DNA of 55,440 nt from Sulfurospirillum sp. SCADC (GCF_000743525.1 NZ_JQGK01000019.1:1-55440), one strand, 5' to 3'; positions 39,903 through 49,653 are shown, numbered from the stretch's first letter. The notes: a model not told the origin generated them from the sequence alone. Numbers and translations: made by a program.

Positions 39903-40177
39903 ATACACCCTCCCCTAAACCTCAAAAAGCGGTTGCCCTCAAATACGACCGAGAGAAAAAAGGCGCTCCTCGTGTTGTCGCTTCGGGTAAAGGCGAAGTG
40001 GCAAACAATATCATCAAACTAGCACAAGAGCATGACATCTTTATCAAAAAAGATGCCGACTTGGTGGAGTTGCTCTCAAAAATTGAACTCAATAAAGAGA
40101 TCCCGCCCATGCTGTATAAAGCCGTGGCAGAAGTCTTTAGTTTTATCTATAAAATTACGGGCGATAAACGCAAATAG
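39899..40177 (+). CDS. flhX: FlhB C-terminal-domain homologue (FlhX/FhlB)
   Basis: 92 residues. AVALKYDREKKGAPRVVASGKGEVANNIIKLAQEHDIFIKKDADLVELL matches the cytoplasmic CC-part of FlhB after the NPTH autocleavage site, without the membrane part and without NPTH. In Helicobacter the equivalent small protein can stand in for the cleaved FlhB fragment. It overlaps the FliK-like gene by 4 nt and is the last gene of the run; a TACATGTA copy lies 4 nt after the stop. Confidence 0.88.
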   Translation: MNTPSPKPQKAVALKYDREKKGAPRVVASGKGEVANNIIKLAQEHDIFIKKDADLVELLSKIELNKEIPPMLYKAVAEVFSFIYKITGDKRK

Positions 40178-40192
40178 TCTTTACATGTAAGC

Positions 40193-40978
40193 CTAAATTC
40201 CTCGAAATTTTAAACTCAACAACCCCACATATTCATGCAGTGCAATGTAGCTTTTGTAAAAGGAGTGTGCATTGGGCAGATAATCCCAGGTATCTTTCGC
40301 TTTATGATTGATTTTAAAGTTCGTCGCTGCAGGAATGACGTTGAAGCCAAAGTGCTCATACAGGCGGATGGATCGCCTCATATGATACGCAGAGGTTACA
40401 AGGTAAATGGTAGGCGTAGCCAGTCCTACTTTTTCAAACGCAACTTTACAAAATTGCGCATTTTGGTAGGTATCGAGACTTTTATCTTCTACATGTAAAG
40501 AGAACTCTTTGGATCCCAAGCTTTTAGAGGTGGGTGTTGGGATTTCGAGGTAGAGCTTGAGCTCTTTAAGGCTATCCAAAAAGGCATCGCTTTCCAAATA
40601 CGCTTTTTGCATACCGCCACCGCTGAATAAAAGTGGCACATTGTTCGACTTCGCAACCATTAATCCCCACATCATACGCTTATAAGCATCACTGCTCAGC
40701 GGTAAATTGGCAACTCCTTGCGTGTGCCCTCCTCCAAGGACGATCACCGCGTCTACAGGTGCTTTTGTGATGCTTTGGTTAAAAGGTTCTTCTAAAGGTT
40801 TTAAAAGCCAATCGGCGACATAAACGTTGCTCAAAAGATAAAAAATGACAGCATTGGCTACAAAGAAAAGACGAAAACGTTTGGCATAGAATGCGGCAAC
40901 TAAAAAGAGGATAATAAAAATACCTGGTGGTAAAACCAGGTATGTAAAAAGCTTTGAGAAGAGGTAAACGTTACTCAT
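40193..40978 (-). CDS. YdcF/ElyC/SanA-family membrane protein (DUF218)
   Basis: 261 residues. Two N-terminal membrane spans (about 10-30 and 35-52), then the DUF218 domain with VDAVIVLGGGHTQG, LLFSGGG and VTSAYHMRRSIRLYEHFGF. E. coli relatives ElyC and SanA act in envelope integrity and polysaccharide carrier-lipid homeostasis; the reaction is unknown. Its ATG overlaps the purM stop (TAATG). It faces flhX with 15 bp between stops. Confidence 0.88.
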   Translation of the reverse strand: MSNVYLFSKLFTYLVLPPGIFIILFLVAAFYAKRFRLFFVANAVIFYLLSNVYVADWLLKPLEEPFNQSITKAPVDAVIVLGGGHTQGVANLPLSSDAYKRMMWGLMVAKSNNVPLLFSGGGMQKAYLESDAFLDSLKELKLYLEIPTPTSKSLGSKEFSLHVEDKSLDTYQNAQFCKVAFEKVGLATPTIYLVTSAYHMRRSIRLYEHFGFNVIPAATNFKINHKAKDTWDYLPNAHSFYKSYIALHEYVGLLSLKFRGI

Positions 40979-41973
40979 TAGAGCATAATGGCACTACGTT
41001 CGCCAGTTTTAAGTTCCCCGATGACATAACCATCACTGTTGGCAAGGACATCATCGACATTCTCAGGACTGACCACGAGGATCATGCCTACGCCCATATT
41101 GAACGTGCGGTGCATCTCACTCTCTTCGACATATTGACCCATAAAGTCAAAAATGGGAAGTGTTTTGATTTTGGATTTGTAGACATGCGCTCGTAGACCC
41201 TCAGGCAGAACGCGCGGAAGGTTTTCAACGATGCCACCGCCGGTGATGTGTGCAAGTGCGTTGATCTTAGATTTAAGCGCTTTAAAAAGTTTGACATAAA
41301 TACGCGTTGGGGTTAAGAGTGTCTCGATAAGTGGTTTGCCATCAAACTCTGTCTCAAAGGTGTAGCCTAGTTTGTCAAAGAAGAGTTTTCGAACGAGTGA
41401 AAAACCGTTAGAGTGAACGCCTGAACTTGGAAGAGCGATTAAAATATCACCCGCTTTGACGTGAGGAAGACGGTTCATCTCATCTTTTTCAGCGATTCCC
41501 ACCGCAAAACCTGCAAGATCAAAATCTTTACTATGATACATTCCCGGCATCTCAGCCGTTTCACCACCAATGAGAGAACACTCCGCTTGAATACACCCTT
41601 GCGCAATACCTTTGACAATGTTCACAGCAGCATCGATTTCCAATTTACTCATCGCATAGTAATCGAGGAAAAAAAGAGGTGTGCCAAAGTTACAGATAAG
41701 ATCATTGGCACACATTGCTACTAAGTCGATCCCTACGGTGTCATAAATCCCTGAATCGATCGCCAGTTTGAGTTTGGTTCCAACGCCATCGGTTGCCCCT
41801 AAAATAACAGGTTTTTGATACCCAGAAGGGAGTTCATAAGCACCTGCAAAAGAGCCAATGCCTCCGATAACATTTTTATCAAAAGTGGACTTGACGAGTG
41901 GTTTAATATTTTCGACAAATTGGTTTCCCGCGTCTATATCAACACCAGCGTCTTTGTAGCTGACAGTGCTCAT
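40978..41973 (-). CDS. purM: Phosphoribosylformylglycinamidine cyclo-ligase
   Basis: 331 residues. It forms the imidazole ring of AIR in purine synthesis. The start YKDAGVDIDAGNQFVENIKPLVKST and the ATP-binding GATDGVGTKLKLA are family marks, followed by GGETAEMPGMY and HITGGGIVENLPR. It is divergent from coaE across a 94-bp gap with a perfect 9-bp dyad. It is co-transcribed with the DUF218 gene. Confidence 0.97.
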   Translation of the reverse strand: MSTVSYKDAGVDIDAGNQFVENIKPLVKSTFDKNVIGGIGSFAGAYELPSGYQKPVILGATDGVGTKLKLAIDSGIYDTVGIDLVAMCANDLICNFGTPLFFLDYYAMSKLEIDAAVNIVKGIAQGCIQAECSLIGGETAEMPGMYHSKDFDLAGFAVGIAEKDEMNRLPHVKAGDILIALPSSGVHSNGFSLVRKLFFDKLGYTFETEFDGKPLIETLLTPTRIYVKLFKALKSKINALAHITGGGIVENLPRVLPEGLRAHVYKSKIKTLPIFDFMGQYVEESEMHRTFNMGVGMILVVSPENVDDVLANSDGYVIGELKTGERSAIML

Positions 41974-42009
41974 GGATATGCCTTTAGTGAGGTTATTTAT
42001 TGTTTAATA

Positions 42010-42035
42010 GATTTTAACAAAAGTATGTTAAAATC
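42010..42035. promoter_or_regulatory. Perfect dyad in the purM-coaE divergent promoter region
   Basis: GATTTTAAC (42010-42018) and GTTAAAATC (42027-42035) are perfect inverted 9-mers 8 bp apart, midway between the two divergent starts. A TATAAA follows at about 42038-42043 in the coaE direction. Candidate operator for one or both genes; could also be plain AT-rich promoter symmetry. Confidence 0.4.
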
Positions 42036-42067
42036 GTTATAAAAATAGCAAAAGGTGTTAGGATTCT

Positions 42068-42673
42068 ATGGCGTATGAACATGCGATTATTTTAACAGGT
42101 GGGATTGCCACTGGCAAAAGTACGGTCTCGTCAATGCTAAAGTCACATGGTTTTGACGTGATCGATGCAGACGTGATCGCGAAAGAGATTTTACCTTTAC
42201 ATGTAAAAGAGGTAGAAGCCCTTTTTGGAGATCGTGTCATGTGTGAAGGAGCGATTGATCGTAAAGCACTTGGAGCACTGATTTTTAATGATAAAAAAGA
42301 GCGCGAAAAGCTCAATGCCTTTTTGCATCCGTTGATTCGGCAAGAGATTTTCAGACGTTGTGACCTTTTAGAAGCGAAACAAAAGCCTTATATCATCGAT
42401 ATTCCGCTCTATTTTGAGAGTGATGGCTATTCATGCAGGCTGGTCGCTGTTGTGTATGCGCCTGTTGAGGTTCAGCGCAAACGGTTAATGGTGCGGGAAA
42501 ACTTTACCAAAGAAGAGGCGCAAAAACGCATTGATGCTCAAATTAGCATTGAAGAGAAGAAGATCTTAGCCGATTTTCTGATTAATAACTCCTTTGATAT
42601 GAAATTCTTAGAGAGTGAAATCGAAAAATTTATCACATTTGTACGAGGAACCTATGCACATTGTAAAATATAA
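42068..42673 (+). CDS. coaE: Dephospho-CoA kinase
   Basis: 201 residues. It performs the last step of coenzyme A synthesis. P-loop GGIATGKST (11-19), DADVIAKEI, and the lid/CoA-binding part with RKRLMVREN are in place. ATG 42068 has AGGA at 5-6 nt. The 3' end overlaps dapF by 20 nt. A palindrome copy encodes LPLHVKEVE. Confidence 0.95.
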   Translation: MAYEHAIILTGGIATGKSTVSSMLKSHGFDVIDADVIAKEILPLHVKEVEALFGDRVMCEGAIDRKALGALIFNDKKEREKLNAFLHPLIRQEIFRRCDLLEAKQKPYIIDIPLYFESDGYSCRLVAVVYAPVEVQRKRLMVRENFTKEEAQKRIDAQISIEEKKILADFLINNSFDMKFLESEIEKFITFVRGTYAHCKI

Positions 42674-43397
42674 CGCGAATGGCAATGATTTTATTATTTT
42701 TCATACCTTCGTTGAGGTGGATCGAAGCAAACTCGCCCAACAGCTCTGCGATAGACAAAAAGGTGTGGGTGCGGATGGGTTGATTGTACTGCTTCCGCAC
42801 GCTGAATACGATTTTAAATGGCAATTTTACAACAACGATGGCAGCATCGCTTCGATGTGTGGCAATGGTACGCGTGCGTGTGCGCATTATGCGTTTACGA
42901 ACCAGCTGGCAAACGCTTCGATGCGCTTTTTAACGGGAGCCGGTGTGATCACTTCCGTGGTCGAAAATGATCTGGTCGAAACAGAGTTAACCACGCCCAA
43001 AGTACTCAGTGAATCTTTCGAAGAAAATGGACTCACGTGGCATTTTTGCGATACAGGAGTGCCTCATTTGGTGACATTCGTTGAGGATATGGACTGTTTT
43101 GACAAAGTCATTGCACGTCAAATGCGTTACAAATACAATGCCAATGTCAATTACGCCACACTTGAAAAAAATGCCTTACATGTAAGAACGTATGAGCGTG
43201 GAGTTGAAGATGAGACTTTGGCGTGTGGTACGGGCATGGCGGCATGTTTTTACAGTGCATACCGTCAAAAATTAGTGGGGACGAGTGCTACGATTTACCC
43301 TATCAGTGGGGATAAGCTCAGTTTGCGTATTGTAGATCAAAAACTTTTTTTCAAAGGTAGCGTTCAAAAAGTCTTTGAAACGGTGTTGGAACTCTAA
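42654..43397 (+). CDS. dapF: Diaminopimelate epimerase
   Basis: 247 residues. It converts LL- to meso-diaminopimelate for lysine and peptidoglycan. KYNANGNDFIIF starts the protein, and the two catalytic cysteines are C69 in DGSIASMCGNGTRAC and C191 in ETLACGTGMAAC. ATG 42654 follows GAGGAA at good spacing; the frame is open upstream but only inside coaE. It has a palindrome copy reading ALHVRTY. Confidence 0.96.
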   Translation: MHIVKYNANGNDFIIFHTFVEVDRSKLAQQLCDRQKGVGADGLIVLLPHAEYDFKWQFYNNDGSIASMCGNGTRACAHYAFTNQLANASMRFLTGAGVITSVVENDLVETELTTPKVLSESFEENGLTWHFCDTGVPHLVTFVEDMDCFDKVIARQMRYKYNANVNYATLEKNALHVRTYERGVEDETLACGTGMAACFYSAYRQKLVGTSATIYPISGDKLSLRIVDQKLFFKGSVQKVFETVLEL

Positions 43398-43401
43398 TTT
43401 C

Positions 43402-44121
43402 GTGAAAGTATTTTCTTCTTTTTTGATCGCCTCGTGTTTGCTTTTGCAAAGTGTACTTCATTCAGGAGGCTTATCTTCAGAGTATTATCAGATTGAAGAC
43501 AATGCTAAACAAAAAGAGGAATTTATTCGCCAGATGAAAATTCTTGTGGATAGAAGCAATGAAGAGATTCGCAAAGAGCGAGAGTTTATTACCAACTTTT
43601 TTGCCAAAGCGATGCCTGATGCGTTTCGGGGGCTTAATCAGCAAAATGTAGGCTATTTGATCTCTTTGCGCAATAAATACGGCATAGAATCGCTCTTTGA
43701 TAGGGATGAATACTTCAAACGCATTGATGTTATTCCTACCTCATTAGCCCTTGCGCAAGCTTCTCTTGAGAGTGGTTGGGGAAAGAGCCGATTTGCTAGA
43801 GAAGCGAACAACCTTTTTGGTCACTGGACCTATTCGGGTGTTGGTTTGATGCCTCAAAATCGAATGATTGGTAAAACACATATGATTCGTATTTTTGGTT
43901 CGCTTCAAAAATCCGTTAACGCCTATATGCTCAATCTCAATACCAATGATGCCTATAGCCTCTTTCGTGAAAGAAGACTCATTGCTCGTAACAGCGGAAA
44001 AGCGTATACGGGGATAGATGCGGCTAAGACGATGGTGAATTATTCTGAATTGAAAGAAGAGTATAACAAAATGATCAAAGAGATGATTGAGCAAAACAAT
44101 CTCTTGATCTACGATAAATAG
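43402..44121 (+). CDS. Bax-like N-acetylglucosaminidase, exported
   Basis: 239 residues from GTG 43402; a TTG at 43375 is an alternative inside dapF. The start VKVFSSFLIASCLLLQSVLHS is a signal peptide. The core IPTSLALAQASLESGWGKSRFAREANNLFGHWTYSG holds the catalytic Glu of mannosyl-glycoprotein endo-beta-N-acetylglucosaminidase-type (glucosaminidase/Bax) peptidoglycan hydrolases. It probably cleaves the glycan backbone in the periplasm. It follows dapF directly, linking two cell-wall genes. Confidence 0.87.
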   Translation: MKVFSSFLIASCLLLQSVLHSGGLSSEYYQIEDNAKQKEEFIRQMKILVDRSNEEIRKEREFITNFFAKAMPDAFRGLNQQNVGYLISLRNKYGIESLFDRDEYFKRIDVIPTSLALAQASLESGWGKSRFAREANNLFGHWTYSGVGLMPQNRMIGKTHMIRIFGSLQKSVNAYMLNLNTNDAYSLFRERRLIARNSGKAYTGIDAAKTMVNYSELKEEYNKMIKEMIEQNNLLIYDK

Positions 44122-44124
44122 ACG

Positions 44125-45192
44125 TTAGAGATTGGCTTCTTTCATAAGCTCTGTCTGATAGTGGGTAATAATCGGGTCAATAACCTCATCGTACAAACCA
44201 CCTTCCATAATGGCATCCAAACGGTACAAGGTAAGCCCTACTCTGTGGTCTGTAATACGGTTTTGCGGATAGTTGTAGGTACGAATTCTGGCACTTCTGT
44301 CACCTGAACCGACTTGAATTTTTCGTGCTTCACTCTCTTTGGCATTACGCTCTTGCATCTGCATATCGTAAAGTTTTGCTTTAAGAATTTTCATCGCAGC
44401 ATCTTTATTTTTGTGTTGAGATTTACCATCTTGATTGACAACAACAAGGCCTGTGGGTAAGTGCGTGATTCTGACAGCACTATCGGTCGTATTAACCGAT
44501 TGACCACCATTTCCAGAGGATCTCATAACATCAATTTTGAGGTCTTTTTCCAGTATCTCAATCTCAACATCGTCCACTTCTGGCATAACAGCAACGGTGA
44601 CTGCTGAAGTATGTACCCTGCCCTGAGATTCTGTTAATGGAACCCTTTGAACTCGGTGTACACCACCTTCGTATTTGAGGCGTGAAAAAGCACCCTGCCC
44701 TTTAATAAGCGCAATAACCTCTTTATAGCCGTTGAGGACACCTTCGCTTAAAGAGACCACTTCCACTTTCCAACCACGATTTTCAGCATAGCGAAGATAC
44801 GATTTGAAAAGATCAGCCGAAAAAATAGCCGCTTCATCGCCACCCGTGCCTGCTCGAATTTCCAAAAAGATATTGCGATCATCGTTAGGGTCTGTGGGGA
44901 GTAAAAGAAGTTTAATCTCCTCTTCAATCTCCTCTTTGCGAGGTTCAAGAACTCTCAGCTCCTCTTTTGCGAGTTCACCGAGTTCTTCATCATCAAAAAG
45001 AAGTTTATTCTCCTCAATTTGCTCTAGCGTTGAAAGATATTCCAATGTTTTATCTTTGATTTTCTCTAATCCTGACTGCTCTTTGGAAAGTGCGGTCATT
45101 TTTTTAATATCGGTTGCGATATTAGGATCACTTAAAAGTGTTGAGAGCTCGTTGTAACGTTCAAGAAATGGGAGTAATTTATCTTTCAGCAT
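44125..45192 (-). CDS. prfA: Peptide chain release factor 1
   Basis: 355 residues. It terminates translation at UAA and UAG. The catalytic GGQ is in [20 protein letters not shown] (about 219-238), and the family string [20 protein letters not shown] precedes it. It lies 36 bp downstream of rpsT, with the rpsT terminator hairpin between, so its expression depends on read-through or its own weak promoter. Confidence 0.97.
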   Translation of the reverse strand: MLKDKLLPFLERYNELSTLLSDPNIATDIKKMTALSKEQSGLEKIKDKTLEYLSTLEQIEENKLLFDDEELGELAKEELRVLEPRKEEIEEEIKLLLLPTDPNDDRNIFLEIRAGTGGDEAAIFSADLFKSYLRYAENRGWKVEVVSLSEGVLNGYKEVIALIKGQGAFSRLKYEGGVHRVQRVPLTESQGRVHTSAVTVAVMPEVDDVEIEILEKDLKIDVMRSSGNGGQSVNTTDSAVRITHLPTGLVVVNQDGKSQHKNKDAAMKILKAKLYDMQMQERNAKESEARKIQVGSGDRSARIRTYNYPQNRITDHRVGLTLYRLDAIMEGGLYDEVIDPIITHYQTELMKEANL

Positions 45193-45204
45193 GAGAAGAG
45201 ACTA

Positions 45205-45240
45205 AAATAAAGAGGGAGTTGCCGCACGTTATGCAGCAAC
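45205..45240 (-). terminator. Hairpin overlapping the rpsT stop, upstream of prfA
   Basis: On the minus strand GTTGCTGC (45240-45233), a 7-nt loop and GCGGCAAC (45225-45218) make an 8-bp stem with one wobble, then TCCCTCTTTATTTT. The stop codon of rpsT (45231-45229) lies in the loop. It ends 12 nt before prfA. Confidence 0.65.
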
Positions 45241-45504
45241 ACTACCTAGCGTATTAACGAGTTGTGACAATCTGCTGACACGACGTGCAGCTGTATTTTT
45301 AGTTAAAATACCTTTGCCTGCATAAGAGTGAAAGTTTTTATTCACATTTTTCAACGCAACTTCAGCGGCTGCTTGATCACCTGCCTCAACAGCTTCTCTG
45401 ACAGCACGGGTTAGATTTTTGATTCTAGTTTTATAAAATCTATTTCTTTCAGTGCGTTTTTTCGTTTGTCTAATACGCTTTTCTGCTGACTTGTGGTTTG
45501 CCAT
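45229..45504 (-). CDS. rpsT: 30S ribosomal protein S20
   Basis: 91 residues. Begins [21 protein letters not shown], the typical basic start of S20, and has the helical-bundle composition with [18 protein letters not shown] near the end. It binds 16S rRNA early in assembly. It has an AT-rich upstream stretch of about 125 bp without genes. Confidence 0.97.
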   Translation of the reverse strand: MANHKSAEKRIRQTKKRTERNRFYKTRIKNLTRAVREAVEAGDQAAAEVALKNVNKNFHSYAGKGILTKNTAARRVSRLSQLVNTLGSVAA

Positions 45505-45629
45505 AGATAAGCCTTTCGTTTTTAAATTTAGGCGTAGATTATATAAAAATAAATATTAAATAGAACTTATTTTAAGGACGTTTTAAAATAAAAAGAGCAA
45601 TCTTTTTGTCCATTTTAGAGGTTTTAAGC

Positions 45630-47330
45630 CTAAAGAGGCTTTTTTCGCCAGAGTTTATTTAAAAAACTCTTCTCTTCTCCATAATAAGCATAGTGAAATT
45701 CATAAAAATTATTGGCAATGTACTCTAAATGATCTTGCGCATTAGCATCGCCTGCAAATAAAAAGAGGTCATTTCTTTGTAAAGAACTTTCCCAATCAGG
45801 CAGTATCTCAACCTCTTTATGTCGCACACGCATGAGAGGAATGAGGTTGTTATTAAAATTTCTGTTTTTGAGCGATCGTTTAAGCAACGAGAGATTTAAT
45901 GTCACTGTTTGAAGGTTTTGAGTGAGCATCGGTGCTTGCGCCTCATCGATTTTAAGGGTAAACAGCAGAGGATGCAAATTGATCTCTAAAAGTTTTTTGG
46001 TTAAGCTCATCACCTCATCTTCGTTTAAACGATGAATATGTTTAATGAAAAGATCCAAGGTAGGATTTAAGATGGCATTTATCGTTTTGTTAATCAGTAC
46101 TTTGGCAGGAATAAAGATCGTATCAATATTGGAATTTTCAAAAATGGAAAAATCTTCGAGCTCATTTTCGCGCGCTATCGTAATAATATGAGGATTCAGT
46201 TTTTTGGCAGTCGCTAAGATCGAAAGGTTATTGGTGTCATCATCGGTTCCTGCAATAATGGCGACACAGCTATCAATGCCCAGTTGTTTGAGGATCTCTT
46301 TATCGTCACCATCGCCAATCAGAATCTTCGGTTGGTCGTGAAGGGCAGTATGAGGATGGGACATCTTTTGAGGATCAATTTCGGCAAAAGCAATCTCAAA
46401 ATCATTTTGTTTGAGGACTTCATAAATACTTTTCCCCATTCGCCCGTACCCGCAAACAATGTATTTACCGCGAGGCAAACTTAAAAGAGGATCGAAAAGA
46501 GTGCTAAGACCATAAATCCAGCGCACCAGTCGCAGTTTATGGGGTGTATTGATTGCCATATGGATGTGCTCTGCAATAATTTCAAAAGGGTTTTCAATGA
46601 TTTGAACTCCCACATCCATCAGATTTTCCGTTTGATTTTTAGTGGTTGATTTGATTGCCATAAAGATAGCGGGGTTGAGCACTTTCGATGTTAATGCGAT
46701 GCGAAGATTGAGGGCATCGTTTTCAAAGAGACTCACAATCGCGCGGCAATAAGGCGACTTAATCCCTGCGCACTCAAGTGCTTCTGGGTTGTACGCATCG
46801 GCATTGAGGCAAAAAACTGGCGGTGTAAAATTTTCCAAAAGCAGATGATCTCTCTTTTGCTCCTCTTTTTCAATCACAACCGAACGAAGACCATATTCAT
46901 TAGCTTTCTTAATAATTTCACTTGTAATGCTGTTATAGCCTAAGATAATAATATACTTCTCTTTGAGATACGCCACTTTACGTGTAAATTTGGCTTTTTC
47001 AAACTCTTCTAAAAAAAGTTTATTTTGCAAGAGCGCGATGAGCGTTCCCACACTGTAAAACCATCCTGTTACGGTAAAGAAGATCGACATCGAGACCCAA
47101 ATGCGTTGTGGATAGGTAAAAACAAACGGTGTTTCCCCAAAGCCAATGGTTGTAGCGGTGTAACTGATAAAATAAAAAGCATCAAAAATAGTGAGATGAT
47201 ACACATTCCCCTCATTATCAACCCCGTCAATCAGCAAAAGACCAATGATGGAAAGGGTATATGTGAAAATAATCACCAAAAAAGGGGTGCGCATTCTTTG
47301 TAAAATGAGCCAGAGTGAGCTGTGTTTCAC
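45630..47330 (-). CDS. Potassium channel with two RCK/TrkA-N domains
   Basis: 566 residues. Two membrane helices flank the selectivity filter TATTIGFGE (58-66) with the pore sequence FDAFYFISY before it. The cytoplasmic part has two Rossmann RCK modules (KYIIILGYNSI at about 128; GKYIVCGYGRMG at about 288), each with a following dinucleotide-binding acidic residue, and TrkA-C-like ends. The filter reads GFG rather than GYG, as in some prokaryotic K+ channels. Ion flow is probably gated by nucleotides or ions bound to the RCK ring. Confidence 0.88.
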   Translation of the reverse strand: MKHSSLWLILQRMRTPFLVIIFTYTLSIIGLLLIDGVDNEGNVYHLTIFDAFYFISYTATTIGFGETPFVFTYPQRIWVSMSIFFTVTGWFYSVGTLIALLQNKLFLEEFEKAKFTRKVAYLKEKYIIILGYNSITSEIIKKANEYGLRSVVIEKEEQKRDHLLLENFTPPVFCLNADAYNPEALECAGIKSPYCRAIVSLFENDALNLRIALTSKVLNPAIFMAIKSTTKNQTENLMDVGVQIIENPFEIIAEHIHMAINTPHKLRLVRWIYGLSTLFDPLLSLPRGKYIVCGYGRMGKSIYEVLKQNDFEIAFAEIDPQKMSHPHTALHDQPKILIGDGDDKEILKQLGIDSCVAIIAGTDDDTNNLSILATAKKLNPHIITIARENELEDFSIFENSNIDTIFIPAKVLINKTINAILNPTLDLFIKHIHRLNEDEVMSLTKKLLEINLHPLLFTLKIDEAQAPMLTQNLQTVTLNLSLLKRSLKNRNFNNNLIPLMRVRHKEVEILPDWESSLQRNDLFLFAGDANAQDHLEYIANNFYEFHYAYYGEEKSFLNKLWRKKPL

Positions 47331-47339
47331 GTATTGTCT

Positions 47340-47717
47340 CTAGCGCTTAGATTTGAGCGTATCACCGATGTAGAGCAGTACGCTGGTAATATTGGCAAGC
47401 AACGCACCACCACTTAAGCTGATAATGATAGAGGTCACTTCACGATCAATGCTGTAAGCATACGTTGCAACCGTCCAAATCGTTGCGGAAGCAATGAGTT
47501 GAATATCGGCGACCAAACTGGTGGCCAAGAGTACCGAGCCTAATTGCGTTTTATCACCAATTTTAAGTGTTGTAGCGATAATGTTGACAATCAATGCGGC
47601 AAAAAGTTCATATTTACTGTGTAATTCCAGATCGCCCAAATCGCCGTAAAAAAATCCAAAGTTGAGCGTCATGGCTAAAATAATAAAGAATCCAGAGATC
47701 ACTTTGTCTAAATTCAT
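47340..47717 (-). CDS. Conserved four-span inner-membrane protein (possibly DUF6394)
   Basis: 125 residues with four hydrophobic segments (about 5-25, 37-52, 62-84 and 95-118). It has MNLDKVISGFFIILAMTLNF at the start and NIIATTLKIGDKTQLGS in the middle. I recall this family as a conserved membrane protein next to potassium channel genes, but no function is known. It is 9 bp upstream of the channel gene on the same strand, so a joint role in ion transport is plausible by context only. Confidence 0.75.
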   Translation of the reverse strand: MNLDKVISGFFIILAMTLNFGFFYGDLGDLELHSKYELFAALIVNIIATTLKIGDKTQLGSVLLATSLVADIQLIASATIWTVATYAYSIDREVTSIIISLSGGALLANITSVLLYIGDTLKSKR

Positions 47718-47791
47718 TCATCTCTCCTCGTGGTGTTAGGGTACTAAAGTACCATTATACCCTTTACATGTAAAGATTAAAAAAGTTTTGT

Positions 47792-47797
47792 TACAAT
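47792..47797 (+). promoter_or_regulatory. -10 box of glmM promoter, flanked by two palindromes
   Basis: TACAAT at 47792-47797, preceded by T-rich DNA. TACATGTA copies lie on both sides, at 47765-47772 and 47811-47818, 46 bp apart. This is the only promoter in the window framed by two copies. Confidence 0.45.
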
Positions 47798-47838
47798 TTG
47801 CGTATCATTTTACATGTAAAGAGAAAACAGGAAAAACA

Positions 47839-49179
47839 ATGAAACTTTTTGGAACCGATGGTGTACGAGGTAAAGCAGGTAAAAAACTGAGTGCTTTTAT
47901 GGCAATGCGATTGGCTATGGCAGCAGGGATCTATTTTCGTAAAAACTCCATTACCAATAAAATCTTAGTGGGAAAAGATACCAGACGCAGTGGGTATATG
48001 ATCGAAAATGCGATTGTCTCAGGCTTAACGGCTGTGGGATACGATGTCAGACAAATTGGGCCTATGCCAACACCTGCCATTGCCTTTTTAACCGAAGATA
48101 TGCGTTGTGACGCAGGTATTATGATTAGTGCATCGCACAATCCTTATTTTGATAACGGCATCAAATTTTTTGACTCTTTAGGTAATAAACTTGGTGAGGT
48201 AGAAGAAGCGGCGATTGAGAAGATCTATTTTGACGATGCGCTCATTGAAGCCAATCAAAAAATCGAATTTGACATCGGACGATCTAAACGAGTCGATGAT
48301 GTGATTGGACGCTATATCGTGCAGATCAAAAATTCTTTTCCAAAAAACTTAACCCTTAAAGGGCTGCGCATTGTGCTTGATACTGCCAATGGTGCAGCGT
48401 ATAAAGTGGCTCCTACGATTTTCAATGAACTGGGTGCGGATGTGATTATGATCCACGATGATCCTAATGGAAGCAATATCAATCTTAATTGCGGTGCTTT
48501 GCATCCTGAAGAGTTAGGCGAAGAGGTGAGACGCTTGCGAGCGGATGTGGGATTTGCCTTTGATGGTGACGCCGATAGACTAGTGGTTGTGGATGAAAAT
48601 GGAAATCCTATTCACGGCGACAAGCTTTTAGGGAAGATCGCAACCTTTTTGCAAAGCCAAAATAGGCTGGCTAACAAAGGCGTGTGTGTTACGGTTATGA
48701 GTAACCAAGCGTTAGAGGATTATTTGAAAAAAGCAGGGATTAAAACGTACCGATGTGATGTGGGCGATAAAAATGTTCTAGAGACCTTGTACAGAGAAAA
48801 AATTAACTTTGGAGGCGAGCAAAGTGGGCACATTATTCTCTCTGATTTTGCCAAAACGGGAGATGCGTTAGTTGCAGCACTTTCTGTTATGCACTGTATG
48901 CTCACAGAAAAGAAAAAAGTGAGCCAACTGCTCAATCCTTTTGAGCTTTATCCACAGTTACAACAAAATATTAAAATTGACAATAAAATTCCTCTGAACG
49001 AACTCAAAGGATACACAGCCCTTGTCTCAGAATTGGAAAGTAAAAAAATCAGAGTGCTGATTCGCTACTCGGGAACTGAAAATTTACTGCGCATTTTACT
49101 GGAAGGTCAAGATGAAAAAACACTCGAAGAACAGATGGAAAAAACCGTTAAATTTTTTAAAAGTGCCTTAAATGAATAG
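47839..49179 (+). CDS. glmM: Phosphoglucosamine mutase
   Basis: 446 residues. It converts glucosamine-6-P to glucosamine-1-P for UDP-GlcNAc. The start [13 protein letters not shown], the phosphoserine loop [17 protein letters not shown] (S99), the Mg site DGDADR and the C-terminal RYSGTEN are all present. ATG 47839 follows AGGA at 6 nt; the upstream in-frame stretch includes a palindrome and is not part of the protein. It overlaps lspA by 8 nt. Confidence 0.97.
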   Translation: MKLFGTDGVRGKAGKKLSAFMAMRLAMAAGIYFRKNSITNKILVGKDTRRSGYMIENAIVSGLTAVGYDVRQIGPMPTPAIAFLTEDMRCDAGIMISASHNPYFDNGIKFFDSLGNKLGEVEEAAIEKIYFDDALIEANQKIEFDIGRSKRVDDVIGRYIVQIKNSFPKNLTLKGLRIVLDTANGAAYKVAPTIFNELGADVIMIHDDPNGSNINLNCGALHPEELGEEVRRLRADVGFAFDGDADRLVVVDENGNPIHGDKLLGKIATFLQSQNRLANKGVCVTVMSNQALEDYLKKAGIKTYRCDVGDKNVLETLYREKINFGGEQSGHIILSDFAKTGDALVAALSVMHCMLTEKKKVSQLLNPFELYPQLQQNIKIDNKIPLNELKGYTALVSELESKKIRVLIRYSGTENLLRILLEGQDEKTLEEQMEKTVKFFKSALNE

Positions 49180-49621
49180 AGCAGGGATCGTTGTTTTAGG
49201 AGTAGGGTGTTTCATTTTTTTCACGGATCAATGGATAAAAATGTTTTTTTTAGAAGGCTTTCGCTGGCAGGGAGAATTTTTTTCTTTAATTCTAACCTAT
49301 AATAAAGGCGTTGCCTTTTCGATGTTTGCTTTTTTGGAAGAGTACCTTAAATACATCCAGTTAGTGTTAGTGGGTGGACTAGGGATGTACCTACTTTTTC
49401 ATAAAGAGATACTTCGTCTGTACGCGCTTCCTATTGGAATTATCGCAGGAGCTGCGCTGAGTAATATTTTTGATCGGTTTATTCATGGTGGTGTGGTTGA
49501 TTATTTCTTTTGGCATTATGGCTTTGAATTTGCGGTGTTTAATTTTGCTGATGTCATGATCGACGTAGGGGTGGTTTTGATTTTATACCGCTCATGGAGA
49601 GCGTCTAAAAAAGTGTTTTAA
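49172..49621 (+). CDS. lspA: Lipoprotein signal peptidase (signal peptidase II)
   Basis: 149 residues with four membrane spans. The catalytic aspartates are D110 in [11 protein letters not shown] and D127 in [19 protein letters not shown] and NKGVAFSMF mark the N-terminal half. It removes the signal peptide from prolipoproteins. It begins inside glmM and is followed within 4 nt by a TACATGTA copy. Confidence 0.96.
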   Translation: MNRAGIVVLGVGCFIFFTDQWIKMFFLEGFRWQGEFFSLILTYNKGVAFSMFAFLEEYLKYIQLVLVGGLGMYLLFHKEILRLYALPIGIIAGAALSNIFDRFIHGGVVDYFFWHYGFEFAVFNFADVMIDVGVVLILYRSWRASKKVF

Positions 49622-49653
49622 TCTTACATGTAAAGATTTTTTCATAAAAAACG

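Noticed and set aside
47788-47838. In-frame extension of glmM including a palindrome copy
   Set aside because: It overlaps the likely promoter, and the conserved protein starts at [11 protein letters not shown] with AGGA before it.
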